A stretch of DNA of 11,195 nt from Candidatus Kaiserbacteria bacterium RIFCSPLOWO2_01_FULL_54_13 (GTDB lineage Bacteria; Patescibacteriota; Minisyncoccia; Phycocordibacterales; UBA2100): positions 6,756 through 17,950 of the forward strand of contig MFLZ01000010.1 of NCBI GenBank assembly GCA_001781685.1. The letters are read 5' to 3'. Numbering within the stretch: position 1 is the stretch's first letter; each line of letters begins with the position of its first letter. A program made the translations under genes and the position numbers. The notes under the pieces are model-generated. The model did no database searches and was not told where the DNA came from. It saw only the letters and a list, made by a program, of their open reading frames with translations. Positions 1-5,032 of the stretch are shown here, piece by piece.

Positions 1-7
1 ATGCCAT
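1..7 (-). CDS. Start of next operon gene (partial; identity unknown)
   Basis: An ATG on the minus strand (positions 7-5) follows the rpsE stop codon by two bases, and only M-A plus one base is visible before the window ends. The usual spc order would place rpmD (uL30) or rplO (uL15) here. uL30 is commonly missing from CPR genomes, so rplO is the better guess, but the sequence cannot decide. Confidence 0.35.
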
Positions 8-9
8 AT

Positions 10-630
10 TTATTTCGCAATGCCACGGAGCGCTTCGACCGCCGCGCGCGCATTGTTAACAGGATTGTGGCTACGTGAGAGAATCTTCGCTGTCACATCG
101 GAGACTCCACCGAGCTCGAGAACGGTACGAACAGAAGAGCCCGCAACGAGCCCTCGTCCGGGAGATGGACGTATTTCAACACGCGAGGCGCAATACTTTG
201 CCCCGATATTGTACGGAAGACTGCGATTATTCGTGAGGTTTAGGGTAAGCATGGAGCGTTTTGCAGCGCGTGTCGCCTTTTCTATTGCAAGCGCGGTATC
301 TGCCGCTTTTCCAAGACCCACACCAACGCGGCCCTTCTTGTCACCCAAAACGATGGCCACAGAAAAATTGAAGCGGCGGCCGCCTGCCATAACGCGCGCT
401 ACGCGCCGAATACCGATAATCTTCTGCGAGAATTCGCTCCTCCTTTCGTCGCGGCCTCTTTCGCCTCTGCCTCTGCCGCCTCTGCCGCGCCCGTCTCGAG
501 AGCGTCTCCTCTCGACAAGCTTCTCGACCGGCGCACTCACCTCCTCAGGAAGTCCAACAGCCGTCTCAGTAACTTCCGGCGCCTCCGGAATCACCTGCTC
601 TTCATCTGCTGTTTTGTGTTCTGCGGTCAT
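10..630 (-). CDS. rpsE: 30S ribosomal protein S5 (uS5) with acidic and RGG-like N-terminal extension
   Basis: S5 sits on the back of the small subunit near the mRNA entry channel and contributes to decoding accuracy. The 206-residue product has the S5 double-stranded-RNA-binding-like domain from about residue 66 (KIIGIRRVARVMAGGRRFNF, then GRVGVGLGKAAD) and the C-terminal S5 domain (RPSPGRGLVAGSSVRTVLEL; VNNARAAVEALRG). The family is usually about 165-175 residues. The excess is an N-terminal head: an acidic, Pro/Val-rich stretch (1-40), then an Arg/Gly-rich stretch (41-64). The start is three bases after the rplR stop, so the two are probably translated together. No Shine-Dalgarno site is visible. 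Identity is certain; the exact start, and hence the length of the extension, is slightly less so. Confidence 0.97.
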   Translation of the reverse strand: MTAEHKTADEEQVIPEAPEVTETAVGLPEEVSAPVEKLVERRRSRDGRGRGGRGRGERGRDERRSEFSQKIIGIRRVARVMAGGRRFNFSVAIVLGDKKGRVGVGLGKAADTALAIEKATRAAKRSMLTLNLTNNRSLPYNIGAKYCASRVEIRPSPGRGLVAGSSVRTVLELGGVSDVTAKILSRSHNPVNNARAAVEALRGIAK

Positions 631-633
631 ACG

Positions 634-981
634 TTAGAATTTCAACCCGGCTGAGCGAGCCGCGTCGGCAAATGCTTTCACCGTTCCCACATACTGAAAT
701 CCTCCACGGTCAAATACGACAGAAGTGATGCCCTTTTCCTTTGCACGCTTGGCCAAAGTTTTCGCGGCAGCCTCCGCGCGCTCGCGCGGCGTCTTAGCTT
801 TCTCTTCCGAAGAAGAAGCGTGCACAAGCGTGATTCCCTTACCGTCATCTACAATCTGCGCTACAACGCGCGTATTCGACTTGTAGACAGAAAGGCGCGG
901 GCGATCTGCACTTCCGAAAACCTTTGCGCGCACGCGTCTGTGGCGCCGCTCCCGTTTCAATTGTTTGATAGAAGTTGTCAT
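634..981 (-). CDS. rplR: 50S ribosomal protein L18 (uL18)
   Basis: L18 binds 5S rRNA together with L5 and helps dock it on the large subunit. The 115-residue product shows the family pattern: a basic N-terminus (KRERRHRRVRAKV), RPRLSVYKSNTRVVAQIVDD, a helix with ERAEAAAKTLAKRAKEKGI, VVFDRGGFQYVGTVKAFADAA, and an Ala/Gly C-terminus ending GLKF. Length is normal for bacteria. It starts six bases after the rplF stop and ends three bases before rpsE. No Shine-Dalgarno sequence is visible before the ATG. Confidence 0.98.
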   Translation of the reverse strand: MTTSIKQLKRERRHRRVRAKVFGSADRPRLSVYKSNTRVVAQIVDDGKGITLVHASSSEEKAKTPRERAEAAAKTLAKRAKEKGITSVVFDRGGFQYVGTVKAFADAARSAGLKF

Positions 982-987
982 GCAAAA

Positions 988-1536
988 CTATGCCGCAGCT
1001 GTTGCGACTGCTTTCTTACCCTGCTTGCGGCGCACGATCTCATCCTCATAGCGAATGCCCTTGCCTTTGTATGGTTCGGGCTTCTTGAGAGCTCGTACAG
1101 ATGCTGCAAACTGGCCGACGGCCTCTTTGTCAGGACCAGCGACGGTAATGACGTTCTTGTCCACTGCAACTTTTAGACTCTCGGGAATTGCGACTACCAC
1201 GGGATGCGAAAAACCGAGCATGAGTTTCAAACTTTTTCCGGCAATTTCGGCTCGGAAGCCGATTCCCTCAATCGCGAGCCTCTTCGAAAACGGGTGACTG
1301 ACACCGGAAATCATGTTGCGGATGTGTGCGGCAAACGTTCCCGGAAGTGCACGAGAGAGACGGGAGCTGCCGGAGGGAGTTACCTGCACTTCCTGCCCCG
1401 AGACGGCAACAGAAACGGCGGGGTGAAGCGTTCGTGTGAGCGTTCCTCCCTTCCCCTTCACGATGAGCTCTCCGTCTTTAACGTCGACCTCAACGCCTGA
1501 AGGAATCGGGATTGGTTTTTTGCTGAGTCTGGACAT
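988..1536 (-). CDS. rplF: 50S ribosomal protein L6 (uL6)
   Basis: L6 binds near the sarcin-ricin loop at the factor-binding site of the large subunit. The 182-residue product has the two repeated L6 domains: the first opens with MSRLSKKPIPIPSGVEV and KGKGGTLTRTL; the second has GIGFRAEIAGKSLKLMLGFSHPV, IAGPDKE-like VAGPDKEAVGQFAASVRALKKPEPYKGKGIRY and a basic tail. KPEPYKGKGIRY is the signature near the C-terminus. The last residues (KKAVATAAA) are slightly Ala-extended. A 27-bp spacer separates it from rpsH and a five-base spacer from rplR. Confidence 0.98.
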   Translation of the reverse strand: MSRLSKKPIPIPSGVEVDVKDGELIVKGKGGTLTRTLHPAVSVAVSGQEVQVTPSGSSRLSRALPGTFAAHIRNMISGVSHPFSKRLAIEGIGFRAEIAGKSLKLMLGFSHPVVVAIPESLKVAVDKNVITVAGPDKEAVGQFAASVRALKKPEPYKGKGIRYEDEIVRRKQGKKAVATAAA

Positions 1537-1563
1537 AGGTTATTTATGATGAGCGCAGTCGAA

Positions 1564-1959
1564 CTACCATATCTCAAAAAGTGCTTCTCCGCCCACCTTC
1601 TCTTTGCGGGCTTCCTTTTCAGTCATGACACCCTTAGGCGTCGAGAGAATGAGCGCGCCATGGCCATAGCGCACAGGCATGAGCTCGTGAGCTCCTCGGT
1701 AGATCCTGCGACCCGGCTTGGAAACGCGCTTCACGCCGCTGATCGCGGCCTTCCCTGCCTCGTTGTACTTGAGTACCACATCCAATGTCTTGCGTACCTT
1801 CTTGCCTTTCTTGTCGATTGATTTCACATACCCCGCTTCCTTAAGCTTTTCAGCGATCGCCATTTTGAAATTGGAAAACGGCATGGAAACAGAAGGCTTG
1901 CCGATTGCACCGGCATTTGCAAGACGCGTGAGAAGATCTGCCACAGGATCGTTTGTCAT
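1564..1959 (-). CDS. rpsH: 30S ribosomal protein S8 (uS8)
   Basis: S8 is a primary 16S rRNA-binding protein that organises the central domain of the small subunit. In E. coli it also represses the spc operon by binding mRNA near rplE. The 131-residue product starts MTNDPVADLLTRLANAG, has the N-terminal alpha/beta domain, and ends with the conserved RNA-binding region (VSKPGRRIYRGAHELMPV, ILSTPKGVMTEKEARKEKVGGEALFEIW). Length is typical. The spacer toward rpsN consists almost wholly of 7-bp repeats. The mRNA just before the ATG reads CTATTCCTATG, without a Shine-Dalgarno site. Confidence 0.98.
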   Translation of the reverse strand: MTNDPVADLLTRLANAGAIGKPSVSMPFSNFKMAIAEKLKEAGYVKSIDKKGKKVRKTLDVVLKYNEAGKAAISGVKRVSKPGRRIYRGAHELMPVRYGHGALILSTPKGVMTEKEARKEKVGGEALFEIW

Positions 1960-1962
1960 AGG

Positions 1963-1997
1963 AATAGTTCGTAGAACGTAGTACGTAGTTCGTAGAA
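1963..1997 (+). repeat. Heptad array between rpsN and rpsH
   Basis: Almost the whole spacer consists of four full 7-bp units followed by a partial one: TAGTTCG (1965-1971), TAGAACG, TAGTACG, TAGTTCG (1986-1992), then TAGAA. The plus-strand unit is TAG-WWC-G. It is preceded by GGAATAG directly beside the rpsH start, a motif also found beside the arrays at rpsC, rplP and rplW. This copy is nearly identical to the array between rplN and rpsQ. Confidence 0.9.
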
Positions 1998-1998
1998 A

Positions 1999-2184
1999 TT
2001 ACCAAGAACTCTTTTTAATGCCAGGGATGTTTCCCTCGAGCGCCTCCTCGCGGAAGCAAATGCGGCAGAGGTTGAAGTCGCGCATAAAGCCTCGCGGCCG
2101 GCCGCACTTGAAGCAGCGCCGAACCGTGCGCGAAGAGAACTTCGGCTTTCTGAGCGCCTTTACGATCATTGATTTCTTTGCCAT
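1999..2184 (-). CDS. rpsN: 30S ribosomal protein S14, zinc-binding type (uS14)
   Basis: S14 is a late-assembling small-subunit head protein. The 61-residue length and two CxxC pairs (C24/C27 and C40/C43, in RRCFKCGRP and NLCRICFRE) identify the short zinc-ribbon type rather than the about 100-residue zinc-free type. The C-terminus [11 protein letters not shown] is characteristic of the family. This is the first gene after the interruption, so it is probably the promoter-proximal gene of a second transcription unit (rpsN to rpsE). The region before its ATG is a heptad array with no Shine-Dalgarno site. Confidence 0.98.
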   Translation of the reverse strand: MAKKSMIVKALRKPKFSSRTVRRCFKCGRPRGFMRDFNLCRICFREEALEGNIPGIKKSSW

Positions 2185-2191
2185 GGAAGAT

Positions 2192-2226
2192 TAGTTCGTA
2201 GTACGTAGAACGTAGTACGTAGAGAA
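2192..2226 (+). repeat. Heptad array upstream of rpsN
   Basis: Five 7-bp units: TAGTTCG (2192-2198), TAGTACG, TAGAACG, TAGTACG (2213-2219), then a degenerate TAGAGAA. This is the same unit family as in the rpsN-rpsH spacer but in a different order. It would be transcribed in the last part of the rpsN 5' leader. Confidence 0.9.
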
Positions 2227-2347
2227 TTCACCTTGAAGGATGCCGGGGCTCTGCACCGAGGCCTTTCGGCCAAGGTTACGAAGCTATCCTGCGTGACCTT
2301 GTTCCTGCGATATCCCGATCTTTCTATAGAAAGGGCGGGATCACTCT
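2227..2347. other. Structured non-coding segment between rpsN and the inserted gene
   Basis: No convincing reading frame is present. Several inverted repeats are packed together. (1) GGCC-TTTC-GGCC at 2261-2272 reads GGCC-GAAA-GGCC, a GNRA-loop hairpin, on the minus strand. (2) CAAGGTTACG (2271-2280) pairs with CGTGACCTTG (2292-2301); it is fully paired on the plus strand if one U-G pair is allowed, but has a C-A mismatch on the minus strand. (3) TCCCG...CGGGA (2313-2340) encloses the perfect palindrome CTTTCTATAGAAAG (2320-2333). The loop of (2) contains ATCCT (2286-2290), complementary to AGGAT at 2237-2241, so a pseudoknot is possible. CCTGCG occurs at 2288, 2304 and again at 2362. It could be the leader of the rpsN transcript, a plus-strand RNA, or debris of an insertion. 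Confidence 0.5.
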
Positions 2348-2373
2348 AAAAAACAAGGCCCCCTGCGAGGCCT
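2348..2373 (-). terminator. Rho-independent-like terminator on the minus strand
   Basis: On the minus strand AGGCC (2373-2369) pairs with GGCCT (2360-2356) across an eight-base loop and is followed at once by TTGTTTTTT (2356-2348). It would stop transcripts that read through from rplE across the insert. The predicted start site of the rpsN promoter falls inside the first arm of the stem, so newly started transcripts might lack the complete hairpin. Confidence 0.5.
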
Positions 2374-2377
2374 GCAC

Positions 2378-2406
2378 AATATAGTCGAGTCGTCTTCGAA
2401 AGTCAA
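2378..2406 (-). promoter_or_regulatory. Predicted sigma70-type promoter for rpsN-rpsH-rplF-rplR-rpsE
   Basis: On the minus strand TTGACT (2406-2401) and TATATT (2383-2378) are separated by exactly 17 bases, matching the -35 and -10 consensus at five of six positions each. Transcription would begin near 2371 and give a leader of about 190 bases before rpsN. Its -35 box lies seven bases from the TTGACA of the divergent plus-strand candidate. Confidence 0.65.
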
Positions 2407-2413
2407 TTCGGGT

Positions 2414-2442
2414 TTGACAACAAGAAAGATTCGTCGCAATGT
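2414..2442 (+). promoter_or_regulatory. Possible promoter of the inserted plus-strand gene
   Basis: A perfect TTGACA (2414-2419) lies 80 bases upstream of the inserted gene's ATG. The corresponding -10 is weak: CAATGT at 17-base spacing or AATGTT at 18. Together with the minus-strand -35 it forms an inverted repeat, GTCAA (2402-2406) and TTGAC (2414-2418), across seven bases, so one regulator could in principle control both directions. Confidence 0.4.
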
Positions 2443-2498
2443 TCAAATCCCCCAGACGGGGTGATCCTTCCTTCCACTCATGCTCAGGAGAGTGTGCA

Positions 2499-2735
2499 AT
2501 GAAAATCGGAGACCTGAAAAAGGCAATCGGGTCGTTGCCTGACGATACGGAGGTCGTAGTCGAGTACATCGGCGACGATGGTTACCGAGACCAGAACCCA
2601 CATCTGTGGACTAAGATTTGTCGCTGGCGGGCAAAACGACATGGCCGACATTACTGGGAATACTTCCGAGGCAGAGGCCTGCCGGAAGGTTCAGAACGGA
2701 TGAGACGGCCGGTGTTCGTCATCAGCGCCAACTGA
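2499..2735 (+). CDS. Small protein of unknown function inserted antisense in the ribosomal operon
   Basis: The 78-residue product is not assigned to a family. It opens with MKIGDLKKAIGSLPDDTEVV, a pattern (short amphipathic helix, LPDD turn, Val-rich strand) that recalls small accessory or phage-type proteins, though this is only an impression. The middle is basic and aromatic (HLWTKICRWRAKRHGRHYWE), and the end RRPVFVISAN looks like a closing beta strand. I see no signal peptide or membrane segment. The ATG at 2499 is chosen because AGGAG (2486-2490) precedes it by eight bases; an upstream in-frame ATG at 2439 has no such site. It runs opposite to all ribosomal genes, converges on rplE, diverges from rpsN, and is followed by a strong terminator. 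Its Shine-Dalgarno site and use of CGA/CGG/AGA arginine codons look unlike the flanking genes and fit acquisition by transfer. Confidence 0.72.
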   Translation: MKIGDLKKAIGSLPDDTEVVVEYIGDDGYRDQNPHLWTKICRWRAKRHGRHYWEYFRGRGLPEGSERMRRPVFVISAN

Positions 2736-2754
2736 GCTGACTCAGAATGCGTGC

Positions 2755-2790
2755 AACGGGCCCCTGTCGGGCCCGTTTGTTTTATTTTTT
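2755..2790 (+). terminator. Rho-independent terminator of the inserted gene
   Basis: A perfect nine-base stem, AACGGGCCC (2755-2763) and GGGCCCGTT (2769-2777), with a five-base loop is followed by TTTGTTTTATTTTTT on the plus strand. The T-tract overlaps the end of rplE, including its stop codon at 2782-2784. On the minus strand no U-tract follows the stem, so it acts in one direction only and should stop plus-strand transcription from running antisense into rplE. Confidence 0.88.
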
Positions 2791-3333
2791 ATCAGTTGCT
2801 TCTCGGAGCGGCACTCCGATATGGCGCAGAAATGATTCCGCTTCTTTCTTGTTTTTGGCGGTCGTCGCAACGGTGATGGCAAGGCCGAAGATGTCTTTCG
2901 AGTCCTCGTCGGAGGTTTCCGGAAATACGATGTGCTCTTTGATGCCTATCGTGATGTTACCCATTTCATCGATAGCACCGGGAGAGATGCCTCGGAAGTC
3001 CTTGGTACGCGGGAAGACGATGTGAATCAACTTGTCCAAGAAAGCCTTCGCGCGCGCACCTCTGAGCGTCACCTGGTAGCCCACTACATCACCCTTCCTG
3101 CTCTTAAAGTTCGCGATCGCCTTTTTTGCAGCACGCGCGGCAGGGGCCTGACCAGTAATCTTCGCAAGCCTGTCCACGATGAGCTCGAGACGCTTCTTGT
3201 CTTTATTCACTTTGCCCACCCCTACTGAAACTACGATTTTCTGCACTCTTGGCGACTGCATGATATTTTTATATCCGAAATCTGCCTTCATAACCTCGAA
3301 TATTTTGTCCCGAGCTGTGGTTGTTGTATTCAT
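2782..3333 (-). CDS. rplE: 50S ribosomal protein L5 (uL5)
   Basis: L5 binds 5S rRNA and forms the intersubunit bridge at the central protuberance. The 183-residue product shows the whole family pattern: FGYKNIMQSPRVQKIVVSVG near the start, KITGQAPAARAAKKAIANFK, VVGYQVTLRGARAKAFLDKL, RTKDFRGISPGAIDEMGN and a C-terminal GLAITVATTAKNKKEAESFL. It is the last gene of the first block. Its stop codon lies in the T-tract of the opposing terminator, and rpsN, its usual neighbour, is 597 bp away. A reverse-oriented heptad array lies directly before its start. Confidence 0.98.
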   Translation of the reverse strand: MNTTTTARDKIFEVMKADFGYKNIMQSPRVQKIVVSVGVGKVNKDKKRLELIVDRLAKITGQAPAARAAKKAIANFKSRKGDVVGYQVTLRGARAKAFLDKLIHIVFPRTKDFRGISPGAIDEMGNITIGIKEHIVFPETSDEDSKDIFGLAITVATTAKNKKEAESFLRHIGVPLREATDKK

Positions 3334-3365
3334 ACTACGTTCTACGTACTACTAACTACAAACTA
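3334..3365 (-). repeat. Heptad array in inverted orientation between rplX and rplE
   Basis: The units on the plus strand are ACTACGT, TCTACGT, ACTACTA, ACTACAA, then ACTA. On the minus strand this reads TAGTTTG, TAGTTAG, TAGTACG, TAGAACG, TAGT. It is the same unit family as the arrays at rpsN, rplN and rplP but reversed relative to them. The array begins inside rplX: the TAG stop of rplX (3363-3365) is its first repeat unit. Confidence 0.85.
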
Positions 3366-3674
3366 CTTCAATGCTTGCCCGCTCCTGACAGCCACACGCT
3401 CGCGTGCTCCATCTTTCCCGCGCACGATCTTGATGCGCGTTGGCTTGCCGCTCTTGGGGTCGAGGACTTGTACGTTCGAAGCGTGAACTGGCATCGCGCG
3501 CTCAACGATCTGTCCCTTTCGATTGCGCGCGCCCGGGCGACGGTGCCGCTTCACGAGATTCATCCCCTCGAGAATAACGAGATTCTCCCGCGGGAGAACG
3601 CGAACGATGGTGCCGCTCTTACCGCGCTCTTTGCCCGTTATCACGAAGACTTTATCTCCTTTTTTTAGACGCAT
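3363..3674 (-). CDS. rplX: 50S ribosomal protein L24 (uL24)
   Basis: L24 is an early assembly initiator on 23S rRNA near the exit-tunnel opening. The 103-residue product contains an N-terminal KOW motif (KKGDKVFVITGKERGKSGTI), then NLVILEGMNLVKRHRRP, IVERAMPVHASNVQVLDPKS and a basic tail, all typical. It starts seven bases after the rplN stop. Its own stop codon TAG is contributed by the downstream heptad array. Only a weak purine stretch precedes the ATG. Confidence 0.98.
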   Translation of the reverse strand: MRLKKGDKVFVITGKERGKSGTIVRVLPRENLVILEGMNLVKRHRRPGARNRKGQIVERAMPVHASNVQVLDPKSGKPTRIKIVRGKDGARERVAVRSGQALK

Positions 3675-3680
3675 ATATCT

Positions 3681-4061
3681 CTAGACTATCTCTGGTGCAA
3701 GAGATGCGATTTTCTGGTATCCGCGCTCAACCACTTCGCGCGGAATCGGCCCAAATACGCGGTTCGCTTTTGGCTCTTTCGGCTCTTTGCCCGTTCCTGC
3801 TACAAGCACGACCGCGTTCTCGTCAAAGCGTACGTAAGAACCGTCTGTGCGGCGGTATGGCTTCGTTTGACGAACCACAACCGCGCGGTGCACCTCCTTT
3901 TTCTTCACGAGCTTGCGAGGCTGCGCTGTTTGAATCGAGATCACGACTTCGTCGCCGATCTCAGCATATCGTCTCCTCGTCCCGCCCAAAACTTTGAAGA
4001 CCCGGCCAATGATGCCGCCGGAGTTGTCTGCAATCTTAACGAGTGAGCGGTCTTGCAACAT
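3681..4061 (-). CDS. rplN: 50S ribosomal protein L14 (uL14)
   Basis: L14 lies at the subunit interface, contacts 16S rRNA helix 14 and is the binding site of the silencing factor RsfS. The 126-residue product carries ADNSGGIIGRVFKVLGGTRR, RAVVVRQTKPYRRTDGSYVRFDENAVVLV and the C-terminal RVFGPIPREVVERGYQKIAS followed by LAPEIV, a full-length match to the family (usually 122). A few extra residues (KEPKEPKAN) lie in the loop before RVFGP. In E. coli this gene opens the spc operon. Here the spacer from rpsQ is only 45 bp and filled by a heptad array, with no promoter apparent. Confidence 0.98.
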   Translation of the reverse strand: MLQDRSLVKIADNSGGIIGRVFKVLGGTRRRYAEIGDEVVISIQTAQPRKLVKKKEVHRAVVVRQTKPYRRTDGSYVRFDENAVVLVAGTGKEPKEPKANRVFGPIPREVVERGYQKIASLAPEIV

Positions 4062-4066
4062 AGAGA

Positions 4067-4101
4067 CAGTTCGTAGAACGTAGTACGTGGTTCGTAGAAA
4101 T
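4067..4101 (+). repeat. Heptad array between rpsQ and rplN
   Basis: Five units: CAGTTCG (4067-4073), TAGAACG, TAGTACG, TGGTTCG (4088-4094), TAGAAAT. Over the 34 bases from AGTTCG onward it differs from the rpsN-rpsH array at about two positions, although the two are 2.1 kb apart. Such similarity in non-coding DNA suggests recent copying or gene conversion. Confidence 0.88.
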
Positions 4102-4106
4102 GCAAA

Positions 4107-4352
4107 TTATTTCACGAGTATAAACCTCTTGCGGCGAGATATCGGCCGCGTCTCACGAATGACGACCTTGTCGCCAACATTGACTGTATTTCCCGGGTCA
4201 TGCACAAGATACTTCTTCCCTCTGCGTAAGTACTTCTTGTATTTCGGATGCTTGACGTACCGTTCGATAAGCACGGTTACCGTGTCTTTCATTGCGCTTT
4301 TGACAACAACGCCCGAGAGTACTTTACCTCGTTTTTGAGTCGAAGGTTCCAT
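4107..4352 (-). CDS. rpsQ: 30S ribosomal protein S17 (uS17)
   Basis: S17 is a primary 16S rRNA-binding protein of the small-subunit body with an OB fold. The 81-residue product has GKVLSGVVVKSAMKDTVTVL, HPKYKKYLRRGKKYLVHDPG and the signature GDKVVIRETRPISRRKRFIL near the C-terminus. Length is typical. The start lies two bases after the rpmC stop, so translational coupling is likely. Confidence 0.98.
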   Translation of the reverse strand: MEPSTQKRGKVLSGVVVKSAMKDTVTVLIERYVKHPKYKKYLRRGKKYLVHDPGNTVNVGDKVVIRETRPISRRKRFILVK

Positions 4353-4354
4353 AG

Positions 4355-4555
4355 TTATTTCGTATTACTGGAGGGAATCTCGCGGCTCCGGATTTCGGTC
4401 AAAATGCGAGCGATTTCTTTGCGGAGGTTGCGACCTTCGCGGACGTTTCTGGTGCGACTCCCTGCTCCGCCAAAACGAAATACGCGAAGCGCCTCTCTCT
4501 TCTCGAGGAGAGTCTTCTTAAGGTCTTCGGCATTCTGTTTCTTCAGATCGTCCAT
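4355..4555 (-). CDS. rpmC: 50S ribosomal protein L29 (uL29)
   Basis: L29 sits at the polypeptide exit next to L23 and forms part of the binding platform for trigger factor and SRP. The start at MDDLKKQNAEDLKKTLLEKR gives 66 residues, the normal L29 size, and lies four bases after the rplP stop. A longer in-frame reading would overlap rplP and is not needed. The product is a two-helix protein: helix 1 with LEKREALRVFRF, then the conserved NVREGRNLRKEIARILTEIR. The SSNTK tail is not conserved. Confidence 0.95.
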   Translation of the reverse strand: MDDLKKQNAEDLKKTLLEKREALRVFRFGGAGSRTRNVREGRNLRKEIARILTEIRSREIPSSNTK

Positions 4556-4559
4556 AGGT

Positions 4560-4982
4560 TTATGTGCGAGCCACAACGCGAGCCTTGAGGGGAAGCTTCG
4601 TGCCGGCCTTGCGCAGAGCTTCGCGCGCAATATCTTCGGGCGCTCCGTCTATCTCGAAAATGACACGGCCCGGGCGCACCTCGACAACGTAGCCCGCGAC
4701 ATCGCCCTTTCCGCTTCCCATTCCGACCTCCGCCGCCTTTTGCGTGAAAGGCCTGTCGGGAAACACGCGAGTCCAGACTTTGGCGCTTTTTCCCCCGGAG
4801 CGCACGAGCGCGCGGCGCGCCGACTCTATCTGGTTTGAGGTGATGCGCGCGGGCGTCATTGCCTTGAGACCAAACGCTCCAAAGGCAACCGTGATGCCGC
4901 GCGTCTCGGGCGTGCGCTGCTTATCCGGGTGTCTCCGCCCCGTCTGCCATTTGCGAAACTTTGCTTTTTTTGGTGCCAACAT
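4560..4982 (-). CDS. rplP: 50S ribosomal protein L16 (uL16)
   Basis: L16 organises the A-site tRNA-binding region near the peptidyl transferase centre. The 140-residue product has MLAPKKAKFRKWQTGR, TVAFGAFGLKAMTPARITSN, QIESARRAL, KVWTRVFPDRPFTQKAAE, GSGKGDVAGYVVEVRPGRVI and AREALRKAGTKLPLKARVV. Two oddities stand out. HPDKQRTPETR is added between GR and the conserved GITVAFG. The segment EVGMGSGKG has Gly at the position of the arginine (Arg81 in E. coli) that is hydroxylated in some bacteria. The spacer to rpsC holds a heptad array. Confidence 0.98.
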   Translation of the reverse strand: MLAPKKAKFRKWQTGRRHPDKQRTPETRGITVAFGAFGLKAMTPARITSNQIESARRALVRSGGKSAKVWTRVFPDRPFTQKAAEVGMGSGKGDVAGYVVEVRPGRVIFEIDGAPEDIAREALRKAGTKLPLKARVVART

Positions 4983-4985
4983 AAT

Positions 4986-5023
4986 GAATAGTTAGTAGTT
5001 CGTAGAACGTAGTACGTAGTTAA
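4986..5023 (+). repeat. Heptad array between rpsC and rplP
   Basis: Five 7-bp units: TAGTTAG (4989-4995), TAGTTCG, TAGAACG, TAGTACG (5010-5016), TAGTTAA. It is preceded by GAATAG beside the rplP start, as at rpsH, rpsC and rplW. It belongs to the same unit family as the rpsN, rpsH and rplN arrays. Confidence 0.9.
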
Positions 5024-5032
5024 AATGCAAAA

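Noticed and set aside
20..637. Long open frame on the plus strand opposite rpsE
   Set aside because: It is the antisense of a certain S5 gene with no start signal and an implausible Arg/Ser/Pro composition.
2313..2340. Hairpin with CTTTCTATAGAAAG as a terminator
   Set aside because: No T-tract follows it on either strand.
2436..2461. tRNA-like T-loop (GTTCAAATCCC) in the insert
   Set aside because: The flanking bases do not form a five-base T stem, and no acceptor, D or anticodon arms can be built around it. This also removes the thought of an att site in a tRNA.
2439..2498. Upstream ATG giving a 98-residue form of the inserted protein
   Set aside because: No ribosome-binding site precedes it and it falls on the likely promoter; ATG 2499 has AGGAG at eight bases.
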